Below, one piece after another: positions 34,059 through 42,634 of a stretch of 64,000 nucleotides of DNA. Numbering within the stretch: the stretch's first letter is position 1; every line of letters starts with the position of its first letter. The notes under the pieces are model-generated. The model saw only the letters and a list, made by a program, of their open reading frames with translations, ran no database searches and was not told where the DNA came from. The DNA comes from Myxococcaceae bacterium JPH2 (GTDB lineage: Bacteria; Myxococcota; Myxococcia; Myxococcales; Myxococcaceae), in the NCBI GenBank assembly GCA_016458225.1, contig JAEMGR010000001.1, forward strand, positions 434,001 to 498,000. The letters run 5' to 3'. The position numbers and the translations under genes are program-made.

Positions 34059-36632
34059 CTACTGGGCGCCCATCATGAACTGGTCGACGCCGACCTGGTT
34101 CTTGTCGGGCACCTCTTCCTTCGGCTCGGTGCCCTTCTTGAAGAACATGATCTCGGAGTTCTTCGCGCCGAGCGGGGCCACCTTCCCCGTCTTCTTGTCG
34201 ATGTTGAGGCGCACCAGGTCCATGGACTGCCACGGGTAGAACTCGGACTGCGGCCGGCCCTCCAGCGCGCGCTTCATGTACGCCAGCCAGATGGGCAGCG
34301 CCGCGCGTCCGCCCGTCTCGTAGCGGCCCAGCGGGTGCGGGTTCAGGTCGTAGCCCACCCACGCCACCGTCACGAGGTCGCGCGTGAAGCCAGAGAACCA
34401 CGCGTCGAACGAGTCGTTGGTGGTGCCCGTCTTGCCGGCCGCGGGCTTGCCCAACCGCTGCGCGGGACCGCCGGTGCCCTGGAGCACCACGCCGCGCAGG
34501 AGGTGCGTGAGGATGAAGCCCGTCTCGGGGCTCATCACCTGATCGCCCGGCTCGAAGAGGCGCGCGTAGCCCGCGGCGACGCGGTCCTGGAGCGGCGCCC
34601 AGGGGTCATCGAACGCGGTGTGGTCCTCCAGCGTGCGGCCGAAGCGGTCCTCCACCTTGCGGATGAAGTACGTGGGCTTCTTGCGGCCGTAGCGGTTGAA
34701 CGTCGAGTACACGTTGGCCAGGTCCCACGGGTACACGCACGAGGAGCCGAGCGCCGCGGAGAAGTCCATGTTCATCGGCGTCGTCATGCCGAGCTTCTTG
34801 GCCCACTCGGCCATGGGCTTCACGCCCACCGCCGCGAACGTCTTCACCGCGGGGATGTTCATGGAGTTCACCAGCGCGGTGCGCAGCAGCACGTCGCCCA
34901 CGAACGCCTCGCTGTAGTTCTCCGGCTTCCACGACACCTTGTTGTCCGGGTCGTGCTCCACGATGGGCGAGTCCACGATGACGGTGGCCTCGGTCCAGTT
35001 CAGGTTCTCCAGCGCCGCCGAGTACACGAACGGCTTGAAGGAGCTGCCCGGCTGACGGCACGCCTGGAAGGCGCGGTTGAACTCGTTGTCGTCGAAGTCG
35101 TACCCGCCCACCATGGCGCTCAGGTACTGGCGATGCGGGTCGATGGAGACGAGCGCGCTCTGGGCCTCGGGGGTCTGCTCCAGCCGGAAGAGCTTCGCGC
35201 CCTCCTCGGGGATGTCCTCCGCGAGCTTCTTGTCCCACTGCTCCTTGTCGTCCGTGAGGTCCTTCTTCGTCACGTGCCGCACCACGATGACGTCGCCCAC
35301 GCTCAGGGCCTTCTTCACCGAGGTGATCATCATCGCGGGGTAGTAACCCTCCGGATTCACCTTGCGCGCCCAGCGCATGCCCAAGAGCGGCAGCCGGCCC
35401 TGGTACGGGCCCACCTGCACGTCGGCGCCCTTCCCGTCGTCGTCCATCGCGGTGACGATGCCCACGTAGAGCCGGCCGTCGACCAGCTCCTCCTTGCCCA
35501 TGGCCTTCTTGGCCTTCTCGATGAAGGCGCGGCGCTCGGCCTCACCGGCGAGCTGCTGCACCGGCCCGCGGTAGCCCTGGCGCTTGTCCACGGAGAGCAG
35601 GCCGTCCATCACCGCGTCCTGCGCGGCGCGCTGGCGCTCGCTGTCCATGGTGGTGAAGACCTTGAGGCCTTCCTTCAGGAGGACGGGGTTGCCGTAGCGG
35701 TCCACCACGTCCTTGCGCACCTGCTCGGTGAAGTACGGCGCGAACTCGTGGAAGACGTCCTCCACCGGATACACCTTCACCGGCTCGGCGTTGGCGGCGT
35801 CATGCTCCGCCTTGGAGATCATCCCCTCCGTCAGCATGCGGCCCAGCACGTACGAGCGGCGCCGGCGCGCGGCCTCCGGACGCAGGAAGGGCGAGTAGCG
35901 GCTGGGCGCCTGCGGCAGACCCGCGATGAGCGTCATCTCGCCCAGTGTCAGGTCGCGAACATCCTTGCGGTAGTAGTTCTCCGCCGCGCTCTGCACGCCG
36001 TAGCTGTGGTGCCCGAGGAAGACGTTGTTGAGATAGAGATAGAGGATCTCTTCCTTGGTCAGCGCCTGCTCCAGCCGGAACGCGAGGATGGCCTCGCGAA
36101 TCTTGCGCTTGGGCGTCTTGGCGGTGGCTTCCTTGTAGCCCTCGGCGGAGATGAGCACCGCCTTGGCGGTCTGCTGCGTGAGGGTGGAGCCACCCTGGAC
36201 GCCGCCGGCCCGCAGGTGCAGCTTGGACATCACCGTCTTGGAGACAGCGCGCGCGGTGCCCAGCACGTCCACGCCCTGGTGGTCGAAGAAGCTCGAGTCC
36301 TCGCTGGCGATGAAGGCCTGCACGAGCCGCTTGGGGATGCGCTCGTAGGGCACCACCTTGCGGCGCTCGTTGTAGAACTCGCCGGCCAGCACCGCGTCGT
36401 CGGTGTAGACCTCGGTGACGATGGGGGGCGAGTACTCGTCCACCTTCGGGATGGCGGGCAGCCCATCGGAGAAGATGTAGTAGGCGGTCACCACGGCGAG
36501 CACGGCGGCGGTGGCGCCCGACAGCGCCAGCACGCACACCAGCTTCAGCAAGCGCACCAGAAAGAAGCGCTGGGGGGGCACGCCGTCGAGGACCAGCTTC
36601 GAGCGGCTGCGGTCGTTCTTCGGGTCGGACAT
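34059..36632 (-). CDS. Penicillin-binding protein 1A (glycosyltransferase/transpeptidase)
   Basis: 857 aa. One N-terminal TM helix (about 23-52), GT51 transglycosylase with catalytic Glu in FIASEDSSFFDHQGVD (Glu111) and GGSTLTQQTAKAVL, an OB-like insertion, then a transpeptidase domain with SxxK in PGSSFKPFVYSA, SMN in LVNSMNIPAVK, and KTGTTNDS. It polymerises and cross-links peptidoglycan in the periplasm. ATG 36632. The pseudouridine synthase gene ends 24 nt upstream on the same strand, so they may share a transcript. Confidence 0.96.
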   Translation of the reverse strand: MSDPKNDRSRSKLVLDGVPPQRFFLVRLLKLVCVLALSGATAAVLAVVTAYYIFSDGLPAIPKVDEYSPPIVTEVYTDDAVLAGEFYNERRKVVPYERIPKRLVQAFIASEDSSFFDHQGVDVLGTARAVSKTVMSKLHLRAGGVQGGSTLTQQTAKAVLISAEGYKEATAKTPKRKIREAILAFRLEQALTKEEILYLYLNNVFLGHHSYGVQSAAENYYRKDVRDLTLGEMTLIAGLPQAPSRYSPFLRPEAARRRRSYVLGRMLTEGMISKAEHDAANAEPVKVYPVEDVFHEFAPYFTEQVRKDVVDRYGNPVLLKEGLKVFTTMDSERQRAAQDAVMDGLLSVDKRQGYRGPVQQLAGEAERRAFIEKAKKAMGKEELVDGRLYVGIVTAMDDDGKGADVQVGPYQGRLPLLGMRWARKVNPEGYYPAMMITSVKKALSVGDVIVVRHVTKKDLTDDKEQWDKKLAEDIPEEGAKLFRLEQTPEAQSALVSIDPHRQYLSAMVGGYDFDDNEFNRAFQACRQPGSSFKPFVYSAALENLNWTEATVIVDSPIVEHDPDNKVSWKPENYSEAFVGDVLLRTALVNSMNIPAVKTFAAVGVKPMAEWAKKLGMTTPMNMDFSAALGSSCVYPWDLANVYSTFNRYGRKKPTYFIRKVEDRFGRTLEDHTAFDDPWAPLQDRVAAGYARLFEPGDQVMSPETGFILTHLLRGVVLQGTGGPAQRLGKPAAGKTGTTNDSFDAWFSGFTRDLVTVAWVGYDLNPHPLGRYETGGRAALPIWLAYMKRALEGRPQSEFYPWQSMDLVRLNIDKKTGKVAPLGAKNSEIMFFKKGTEPKEEVPDKNQVGVDQFMMGAQ

Positions 36633-36656
36633 ACGCGTTCTATCGAGTCCTGGGGC

Positions 36657-37622
36657 TCAAGGCTGGAGCGCGGCCCGCTTCAGCACGTCCAGCAGCTCCG
36701 GGGGCATGGGCGCCTCGACGGCGACCTTCCCCCCATGTTCGGGGTGCGGAAACTCAATGCGCTCAGCGTGCAGGAACAAACGTTTGAGCCCCCAGCGCGC
36801 CCGCACGTCGCGGTTGAAGGCGAAGTCACCGTACTTCTTGTCCCCGGCCACCGGGTGGCCAATGGCCGTCAAGTGCCTTCTTATCTGATGGGTGCGCCCT
36901 GTCTCGATGGTGCAGGAAAGAAGGGCCGCCTCGCTCGATTGGCGGACGAGCGTCCAGCGGGTGAGGGCCTCCTGCATGTTCACCCCCCGACGCGCCTTGG
37001 ACTCGGCGGTCTGTTGGTGCTCGGACAGGGGCAGGTCGATGGTGCCCGAGTCGCGGGGCATCTTCCCCTTCACCAGCGTGAGGTAGCGCTTCTTGGGGTG
37101 GCCGTGGGTGAAGATCTCGGTGAAGTGCACCATCGCCGGGCGGCGCTTGGCCACCAGGATGACGCCCGAGGTTTCCCGGTCCAGCCGGTGCGCCGGGGAC
37201 GCGGCGAAGTCGTTGCGGACCGCCTTGGGGCCCAGGTAGGCGCGCACATAGTCCACCAGCGTACCGCCGGTGATGCCGCTGCCGGTGTGGACCGCCATGC
37301 CGCTGGGCTTGTCCACGGCCATGAACCAGTCGTCCTCCGTGAGGATGACCAGCCGGTCCGGCTCCAGGGGCGGCGGCGGGGGGGGCGGACGGTCCGATTT
37401 CGGACGCTCCGCGTGGAGCAGCTGCTCCTCACTGCCTCGGATGGTGAGCACGTCGCCTTCGGCGAGCTGTTGCTCGGGCTGGGCCCGCTTCCCATTCACC
37501 CGCACCTTCTTGGTGCGGATCATCTTGAAGAGGTGGCTGACGGGAACGTTGGGCATCCGCTTGCGCAGGTGCTTGTCCAGGCGCATCCCGGCGGTGTCGG
37601 CTTCGATTCGGTACTCGATCAT
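36657..37622 (-). CDS. RluA-family pseudouridine synthase (RluC/RluD-like)
   Basis: 321 aa. N-terminal S4 RNA-binding domain (MRLDKHLRKRMPNVPVS and KVRVNGKRAQP) followed by the synthase domain with catalytic Asp in AHRLDRETSGVILVAK, plus TGRTHQIRRHL. It isomerises uridines, most likely in 23S rRNA. A Pro-rich stretch (PPPPPPPLEPDR) links the two domains. Divergent from the pentapeptide-repeat gene across 44 nt. Confidence 0.94.
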   Translation of the reverse strand: MIEYRIEADTAGMRLDKHLRKRMPNVPVSHLFKMIRTKKVRVNGKRAQPEQQLAEGDVLTIRGSEEQLLHAERPKSDRPPPPPPPLEPDRLVILTEDDWFMAVDKPSGMAVHTGSGITGGTLVDYVRAYLGPKAVRNDFAASPAHRLDRETSGVILVAKRRPAMVHFTEIFTHGHPKKRYLTLVKGKMPRDSGTIDLPLSEHQQTAESKARRGVNMQEALTRWTLVRQSSEAALLSCTIETGRTHQIRRHLTAIGHPVAGDKKYGDFAFNRDVRARWGLKRLFLHAERIEFPHPEHGGKVAVEAPMPPELLDVLKRAALQP

Positions 37623-37666
37623 TTGTGCTGGCGCCCGGACCAGACCACACGAATAATTCCCGGTCC

Positions 37667-39139
37667 ATGCCGAAAGCCCCCAGTATCGAGAAGCTGCTCC
37701 AGAATGGCTCGGCGGAATGGAACCGGCTGCGCAAGGCCGGCCAGGTTCCGACCGATCATACCGGCGCCACGTTCACGCAGCTCTTCTCCGCCAACACGGA
37801 CTTGTCGGGCCTTGGCCTGATTGGTTCGGAATGGGAGCGGTGCGACCTGTCGAAGGTGAACTTCCGCGACTCGGACCTCTCCAACGCCTACTTCCATGGA
37901 GGTCGCTTGCAGGACTGCGACTTCCGCGGCGCCAACCTCGAGGGCTGTACCTTCGAGAAGTTGAAGCTGCTTCGCTGTGACTTCACGGGCGCCAAGGGCC
38001 TGGAAGACATCGAGATGGACGACGTGGACATGGACCGCGTCGTGGGCCTGGATGGCGAAGAAGCGCCGCCGCCGCCCCCACCGCCCGCTCAGGGCATCAC
38101 CGCCTTCACCCGCGAGCAACGAGACAAGGTGCTCGGCACGCAGGGTGGCGCCCCGTCCATCCTGGGCAACGAGCCCCTGGGTGACGACCTGCCGCCCTTC
38201 CGTCCGCAGGACCCGCCCGGCTCGCTCTTCTTCCGGGCCCTCAAGCGGATGCCCATGCCGCCCCTGTGGGTGTTGGACGTGCCGGGACTCCGGCCGCTCC
38301 TGCCGCAGCGGCTTCCGCCGGGCAACGCGCTGGAGACGCTCTACCGCGAGGCCGTGAAGACGCGGCTGGAGAACAAGAAGCCGTCGGCGGACCCCGGCGC
38401 GGTGGACCGCGCGCAGAAGGCCCTGCGCATGGGCACCAAGGACGCCCACGTGGCGGCCATGTACCTGCGCGAAGTGGGCGTGCTGCCGCTGTTCCGCTTC
38501 GCCACCGCGAAGACGCTCAAGGACATGCTGCGCGCCTCGGTGGAGGTGGATGACCTGACGGGCGACATCGACCCGCGGACGACGGGCGCGCTCCTGGAGC
38601 TGCGGCTGCCGCACGAGGTGGTGGAGCACCTGCAGGAGGCGCGGCGCCGGCTGGCGGCCACGCAGCTGTACACCTCGCTGCTGGAGGCCGGCTTCAGCCC
38701 GGAGAACAACTGGGACGAGGCGCTCGAGTCCAGCGACGCGGCCATGGAGCTGGCGCAGCTGGCCACCGGGGAGGACCGCACCGCCCTCTTCGAGGGCTTC
38801 CAGGTCTTCGCCGCGCTGCCGGACGAGTCGCGACTGCGGCGGCTGGCGTACCTGGCCGAGTCCGTCACCAACCTGGAGCTGGTCAGCCGGCTGCCCGAGG
38901 GCATGGAGCCGGCGTGGCTCACCGGGCCCGAGACGCGCGAGTGCCACGAGCGCGAGATGACCTACGTGCAGTCGCTCAAGGCCTCGGAGATTCCGGAGAA
39001 GGTCGCGGCGCTCGCGAAGGCCGAGCTGGGCGTGCCCGAGGGCGAGGTGCCCGAGGAGAGCGAGGGCGACCTGTTCGTCCACCTGCGCTGCGACGTGTGC
39101 GGCAAGGAGAAGCTCATCGTCCAGTCGCCGGAAGAGTAA
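37667..39139 (+). CDS. Pentapeptide-repeat protein with long helical C-terminus and CxxC end
   Basis: 490 aa from ATG 37667. Residues about 40-115 hold pentapeptide repeats (TDLSG, CDLSK, VNFRD, SDLSN, CDFRG, ANLEG), forming a quadrilateral beta-helix. A Pro-rich hinge (EEAPPPPPPPAQG) precedes about 330 mostly helical residues of unknown fold. The tail carries Cys-Asp-Val-Cys (CDVCGKEKLIV), possibly half of a metal site. Function unknown. A strong intrinsic terminator follows. Confidence 0.85.
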   Translation: MPKAPSIEKLLQNGSAEWNRLRKAGQVPTDHTGATFTQLFSANTDLSGLGLIGSEWERCDLSKVNFRDSDLSNAYFHGGRLQDCDFRGANLEGCTFEKLKLLRCDFTGAKGLEDIEMDDVDMDRVVGLDGEEAPPPPPPPAQGITAFTREQRDKVLGTQGGAPSILGNEPLGDDLPPFRPQDPPGSLFFRALKRMPMPPLWVLDVPGLRPLLPQRLPPGNALETLYREAVKTRLENKKPSADPGAVDRAQKALRMGTKDAHVAAMYLREVGVLPLFRFATAKTLKDMLRASVEVDDLTGDIDPRTTGALLELRLPHEVVEHLQEARRRLAATQLYTSLLEAGFSPENNWDEALESSDAAMELAQLATGEDRTALFEGFQVFAALPDESRLRRLAYLAESVTNLELVSRLPEGMEPAWLTGPETRECHEREMTYVQSLKASEIPEKVAALAKAELGVPEGEVPEESEGDLFVHLRCDVCGKEKLIVQSPEE

Positions 39140-39144
39140 GGCGA

Positions 39145-39167
39145 CGCCGGGCGCACTCCGCCCGGCG
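39145..39167 (+). other. Perfect 9-bp hairpin right after the pentapeptide-repeat gene
   Basis: CGCCGGGCG (39145-39153) and CGCCCGGCG (39159-39167) around a CACTC loop, five bases after the stop codon. It is not followed by T residues, so it may stabilise the mRNA end rather than terminate transcription. Confidence 0.5.
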
Positions 39168-39182
39168 CTGAACGGAAGCACG

Positions 39183-39227
39183 AGAAGGCCCGGTGCGCGT
39201 GAGAGCGGCCGGGCCTTCTGCTTTTCT
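39183..39227 (+). terminator. Strong intrinsic terminator
   Basis: AGAAGGCCCGG (39183-39193) pairs over 11 perfect base pairs with CCGGGCCTTCT (39209-39219), followed by GCTTTTCTC. It sits between the convergent pentapeptide-repeat and thioredoxin-like genes and probably serves the former. Confidence 0.85.
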
Positions 39228-39796
39228 CACCGGTGCGTGGCGGCGCTCGCCACCGAGGGCGCGCCCGCGGCGGCCATGGCCTGGCCCATCTTCGCGGCGG
39301 CGCTCGGGAAGGGGCCGCGCGCCAGCTCCTGGCCCGTGGCGCTCACCACCTGGGCCTGCGCCTGGTGGAAGCCCTTCTCCATCCCCAGCCCCTGGTGCGG
39401 CGAGCCGTCCGAGTCCGCGACCATGAAGAAGGACGCGTCCAGGTCCGCGGGCGGGGACTCGCCGTGCTCGCGGAAGAGCTGGCGCATCTCGTCCAAGGAC
39501 TCGGCGTAGCTCTTGCGGATCTCCTTGCGCGCGGTGCCCTTGAAGAGACCGGGGATGTCTCGCAGGTCCACGTGCACCACCACCACGGGGTGCTCCTGGC
39601 GCAGGCTGTAGGCGAACCGGAAGGCGTGGTCGCGCAGCACCTCGCGGGTGCCTCGGTTCGCGTACAGCACGAGCGCCGGTCGCCCCTTGCCGACGGGGAC
39701 GTCTCGGCCCAGGACATCCTTGGCTTCATCCGCATGGGCCGGAATGGCCGCCATCAGTCCCAGTACACAGGCGAGTCCCACGAGAGAGGGCTTCAT
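39227..39796 (-). CDS. Secreted protein with thioredoxin-like pattern, unknown function
   Basis: 189 aa from ATG 39796. Signal peptide (LVGLACVLGLMAAIPAHA, cleavage near AHA-DE), then a compact domain with VLYANRGTREV, VVVHVDLRDIPGLF and FMVADSDGSPHQG. The strand-helix-strand order resembles a thioredoxin-fold protein, but there is no CxxC. Family not recognised. The last codons overlap the 3' end of the neighbouring gene's terminator, which may act in both directions. Confidence 0.75.
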   Translation of the reverse strand: MKPSLVGLACVLGLMAAIPAHADEAKDVLGRDVPVGKGRPALVLYANRGTREVLRDHAFRFAYSLRQEHPVVVVHVDLRDIPGLFKGTARKEIRKSYAESLDEMRQLFREHGESPPADLDASFFMVADSDGSPHQGLGMEKGFHQAQAQVVSATGQELARGPFPSAAAKMGQAMAAAGAPSVASAATHR

Positions 39797-39994
39797 CGGC
39801 AAGAGGTGCCTCCTAGGCATCATCAGGTGGACCTCCGCAACAGCACGACCCCCAAGGTGCTGCCCGGCCTCCTTCCCCAGCTCCCGCGGCAGGCCGTAAG
39901 GCGAGCGTGGACCGAGGCCCCGCTTCGGGAACGGCCCAGGGCGAGCAGGACTTCGGGCGCCCTGCCCCGCTCTCGGCGAGCTGCGCGCGAGACG

Positions 39995-40588
39995 TCAGCT
40001 CGCGGGACTTCCGCCGGGCAGCGAGTACGTCACTGGCGCGGGCAGCATCACGCGCACTTCGTCGCCCGCGCGCACGAGGCCCGGACGCTCCACCCACGCC
40101 ACCAGTCCTCGGCGCTGGAAGGCGGCCTTCACGAAGCGGCTCGCGAGTCCCTCGCGGTCCGGGTGATGCTCCGCGATGACTTCCCCCGGGCCGGTGCAGG
40201 GCATGTTCTCGCCCTCCACCACCAGCGTGGCCTCCTCGGGAAAGAAGAGCCGGGTGCCGGGCGGCAGGTGCGTCAAGCGGGGGACTCGGGACAGCTCCAG
40301 GTTCGCGCCCAGCCACGCGGCCAGCACTTGCGGCACACCGAGCTTGGAGGCCACCTCCGCCAGCTCGTCGTCCGCCACGAGCGACAGTTGCCGCGTGTTG
40401 CGGATGGGCGTGCCCCGAGGGAACCACGGTGTGCGGACATCCGCTGGGCGCGTCAGCCCCGCGTGACGGTCTCCCTCGATGCCCTCGAACGAGAGCCGCA
40501 CCTCGGGCACCTCCCGCGTGACGAACGTCTTCTGCTCGGTGCACACGAGCACGCGGACGAGGCGACCAGTGAGGTGGGGAGCGCGCAT
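39995..40588 (-). CDS. MOSC domain-containing protein
   Basis: 197 aa. GIEGDRHAGLTRPADVR and IRNTRQLSLVADDELAEVA are standard MOSC features, and MPCTGPG carries the conserved cysteine. MOSC domains handle sulfur for molybdenum-cofactor enzymes or transfer of toxic N-hydroxylated compounds. No molybdenum-cofactor gene is adjacent. Starts 36 nt before the stop of the MBL exonuclease-like gene. Confidence 0.88.
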   Translation of the reverse strand: MRAPHLTGRLVRVLVCTEQKTFVTREVPEVRLSFEGIEGDRHAGLTRPADVRTPWFPRGTPIRNTRQLSLVADDELAEVASKLGVPQVLAAWLGANLELSRVPRLTHLPPGTRLFFPEEATLVVEGENMPCTGPGEVIAEHHPDREGLASRFVKAAFQRRGLVAWVERPGLVRAGDEVRVMLPAPVTYSLPGGSPAS

Positions 40589-40624
40589 GGAGGCCCCTGT
40601 TCTACTCCGCCGCGCGACGCCGCG

Positions 40625-41599
40625 TCAGAGCAACGCGAGCTGCTGCGGCTTGCCCAAGGCTCGCGCATCCAGGCCCGCATCGCGCAGGGCCTGCGCCAGC
40701 TCATCCGCGAAGCCGTGACAGGTGACGACCTCGCTTGCGCCCGTGGCCTTCGCGTACGCCACCAGCGAGGGGAAGTCCGCGTGGTCCGACACCGGGAACG
40801 CCACGTCCGCGCTGTAGCGTCGCGCCGCGCCAGGGTCCATGGCCCACCCCGTCAGCACCGCCGTGGCCCGAGGCCACAACGGAGCGAGCCCACCTCCGCG
40901 AACCTTGTGCGGCGGGAAGAAGAGGACCTCGCCCGGCTCCACCGCGCCCTCGTAGCGACGCACGTTCCCGACGGGCATGCCCAGCTCCGCGTACAGCTCG
41001 GCCATCTCGTAGATGGAGTCGTGCGCCACCAGGCGGAAGCCTCGGCCGGACAGGTACTTCATCGCCTCCTGGCTCTTGCCCAGCGGGTAGCCCAACAGCA
41101 CGGGCACCGCGCCCCGCTCCAAGTGCGCGCGCACCCACGACTCCACCTGCCCCAGCACCTCCGCGCGCGGCGGGAAGCGGTAGCGCGGGTGGCCGAACGT
41201 CGACTCGATGACGAGCGTGTCGCACTCGGCCACCTCGGTCGCCTCGGCGGTGAGCGAGGGCACCACGTTCAGGTCGCCCGTGTAGACGATGCGGCGGCCG
41301 TCACTCCGGATGACGCGCAGCTGCGCGCTGCCGAGGATGTGCCCCGCCGGCAGCAGCTCCAGGACGAGCGGCCCCAGCTCGAAGGGCTGACGGTAGGGCA
41401 CGGCCAGCGGCGCGCTGATGGGCCCCAGCCGGTGCGTCATGAAGCGCAGCGTGGCCGCCGTGGCGATGGTCCGCTCGTGGCGCGCGATGTGGTCCGCGTG
41501 CCCATGACTGACGAAGGACAGCGGCGACTTGCGCTTCGCGTCCAGGGACAGCGCGGTCCCCGTCAAGTGCAACCCGTTTCGCCTCAGCTCCACACTCAT
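40625..41599 (-). CDS. MBL-fold exonuclease-like protein (ligase-associated/CPSF-like)
   Basis: 324 aa. FVSHGHADHIARH is the first zinc motif, LPAGHILGSAQL the second histidine block, YTGDLN the bridging Asp, and PVSDHADFPSLV the C-terminal His motif. VIESTFGHPRYRFP and LLGYPLGKSQEAM are typical of the mRNA 3'-processing-factor/DNA-ligase-associated exonuclease family. It probably processes nucleic-acid ends. Neither an ATP-dependent DNA ligase nor a Lhr-type helicase lies nearby, the usual partners of the ligase-associated form. Confidence 0.85.
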   Translation of the reverse strand: MSVELRRNGLHLTGTALSLDAKRKSPLSFVSHGHADHIARHERTIATAATLRFMTHRLGPISAPLAVPYRQPFELGPLVLELLPAGHILGSAQLRVIRSDGRRIVYTGDLNVVPSLTAEATEVAECDTLVIESTFGHPRYRFPPRAEVLGQVESWVRAHLERGAVPVLLGYPLGKSQEAMKYLSGRGFRLVAHDSIYEMAELYAELGMPVGNVRRYEGAVEPGEVLFFPPHKVRGGGLAPLWPRATAVLTGWAMDPGAARRYSADVAFPVSDHADFPSLVAYAKATGASEVVTCHGFADELAQALRDAGLDARALGKPQQLALL

Positions 41600-41671
41600 C
41601 GGAAGGGCTGGGGGTATAGCGCGTCCGAGCGACGTGCGCCGCTGACACTTGGGCGTTCGGCCGCCCGCGTC

Positions 41672-42583
41672 TCAGGCGGCCGTGCCCTGCTGTCGCGCGC
41701 GCCACCAGCCCCACGCCGCGGTGCCCACATCCGAGGCCAGCACCCCCGTGAGGATGAGACCGCCGCCCCACCACTCGCGCGGGCCCAGCACCTCGTAGCC
41801 CATCGCGACCGAGTAGCCCGCCGCGAAGACCGGCTCCATCGCGTAGATGAGCGACGCGCGCACCGCCGTGGTGCGCGCCTGTCCCCACGTCTGGACGCTG
41901 ATGGCCAGCGCGCTGGCGAACACCCCGCACACCAGCACGCCTCCCACGAAGGACGGCGTCCACGTCACCGAGCGATTCACGAAGGGCAGGCACGCCAGGG
42001 ACAGCAGCGACACACCCCACAGCTGCACCGCCACCAGCCCCATCACCCCTTCCTTGGGCGCATAGCGCTCCGTGAGGGTGATGTGGCCCGCGTAGGCCAC
42101 CGCGCATCCGAGCGTCAGCAGGTCGCCCCGCGAGAAGCCCGACGTGCCCGAGCTCGTGTCCGGCCGGGTCATCGCGTACAGGCCGATGGCCGCCAGCACC
42201 GCGCCCAGCACCGAGCCCAGGCGCGGCACCCGACGGAACAACACCAGCGACAGGAGCGGGACGAACAGCACGCACATGCCGGTGATGAAGGCCGAGCGCG
42301 ACGGCGTCGTCTCCGCCAGCCCCATCGTCTGGAGCGCGAACCCCAGGAACAGCAGCGTGGCCAAGAGCGCGCCATGGCGCAGGTTGCGCGGACGCAGCAC
42401 CTCGCGGCCCGCCAGCGCGCTCAAGAGCAGCGCGCCGACCCCAAAGCGCAGCGCGAGGAACGAGAAGGGGTCGCTGTAGCCCAGCGCGTCCTTCACCACC
42501 ACGAAGGTGACGCCCCACAGCGCGGTGATGAGCGCCAGGGCGCCGTCGGCCTGGAGCCTCGCCGACCCCGGGGTGCTCCGCAT
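41672..42583 (-). CDS. EamA/DMT-family transporter
   Basis: 303 aa from ATG 42583; a TTG eight codons upstream is the alternative. Ten hydrophobic helices in two EamA repeats (ALITALWGVTFVVVK at the N-terminus, ASLIYAMEPVFAAGYSVAMG in the second). Such permeases export amino acids or small metabolites. The C-terminus WGWWRARQQGTAA is basic and cytoplasmic. Substrate unknown. Confidence 0.9.
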   Translation of the reverse strand: MRSTPGSARLQADGALALITALWGVTFVVVKDALGYSDPFSFLALRFGVGALLLSALAGREVLRPRNLRHGALLATLLFLGFALQTMGLAETTPSRSAFITGMCVLFVPLLSLVLFRRVPRLGSVLGAVLAAIGLYAMTRPDTSSGTSGFSRGDLLTLGCAVAYAGHITLTERYAPKEGVMGLVAVQLWGVSLLSLACLPFVNRSVTWTPSFVGGVLVCGVFASALAISVQTWGQARTTAVRASLIYAMEPVFAAGYSVAMGYEVLGPREWWGGGLILTGVLASDVGTAAWGWWRARQQGTAA

Positions 42584-42634
42584 GATGTCCGACGAGGAAT
42601 TCAACACCGACAGCCCGCCACGAAAGAAGGAACG

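Noticed and set aside
34035-37820. Very long open frame on the plus strand opposite PBP1A and the pseudouridine synthase
   Set aside because: Composition is His/Arg/Leu/Gly-rich shadow sequence caused by GC-biased third positions. The minus strand encodes clear PBP1A and RluA motifs. The same applies to the long plus-strand frames opposite 39233-44173 and 45756-49199.
39937-39964. Inverted repeat CAGGGCG/CGCCCTG beyond the MOSC gene as terminator
   Set aside because: 7-bp stem with a 14-nt loop and no T tract on the relevant strand; in DNA this GC-rich such pairs are common by chance.
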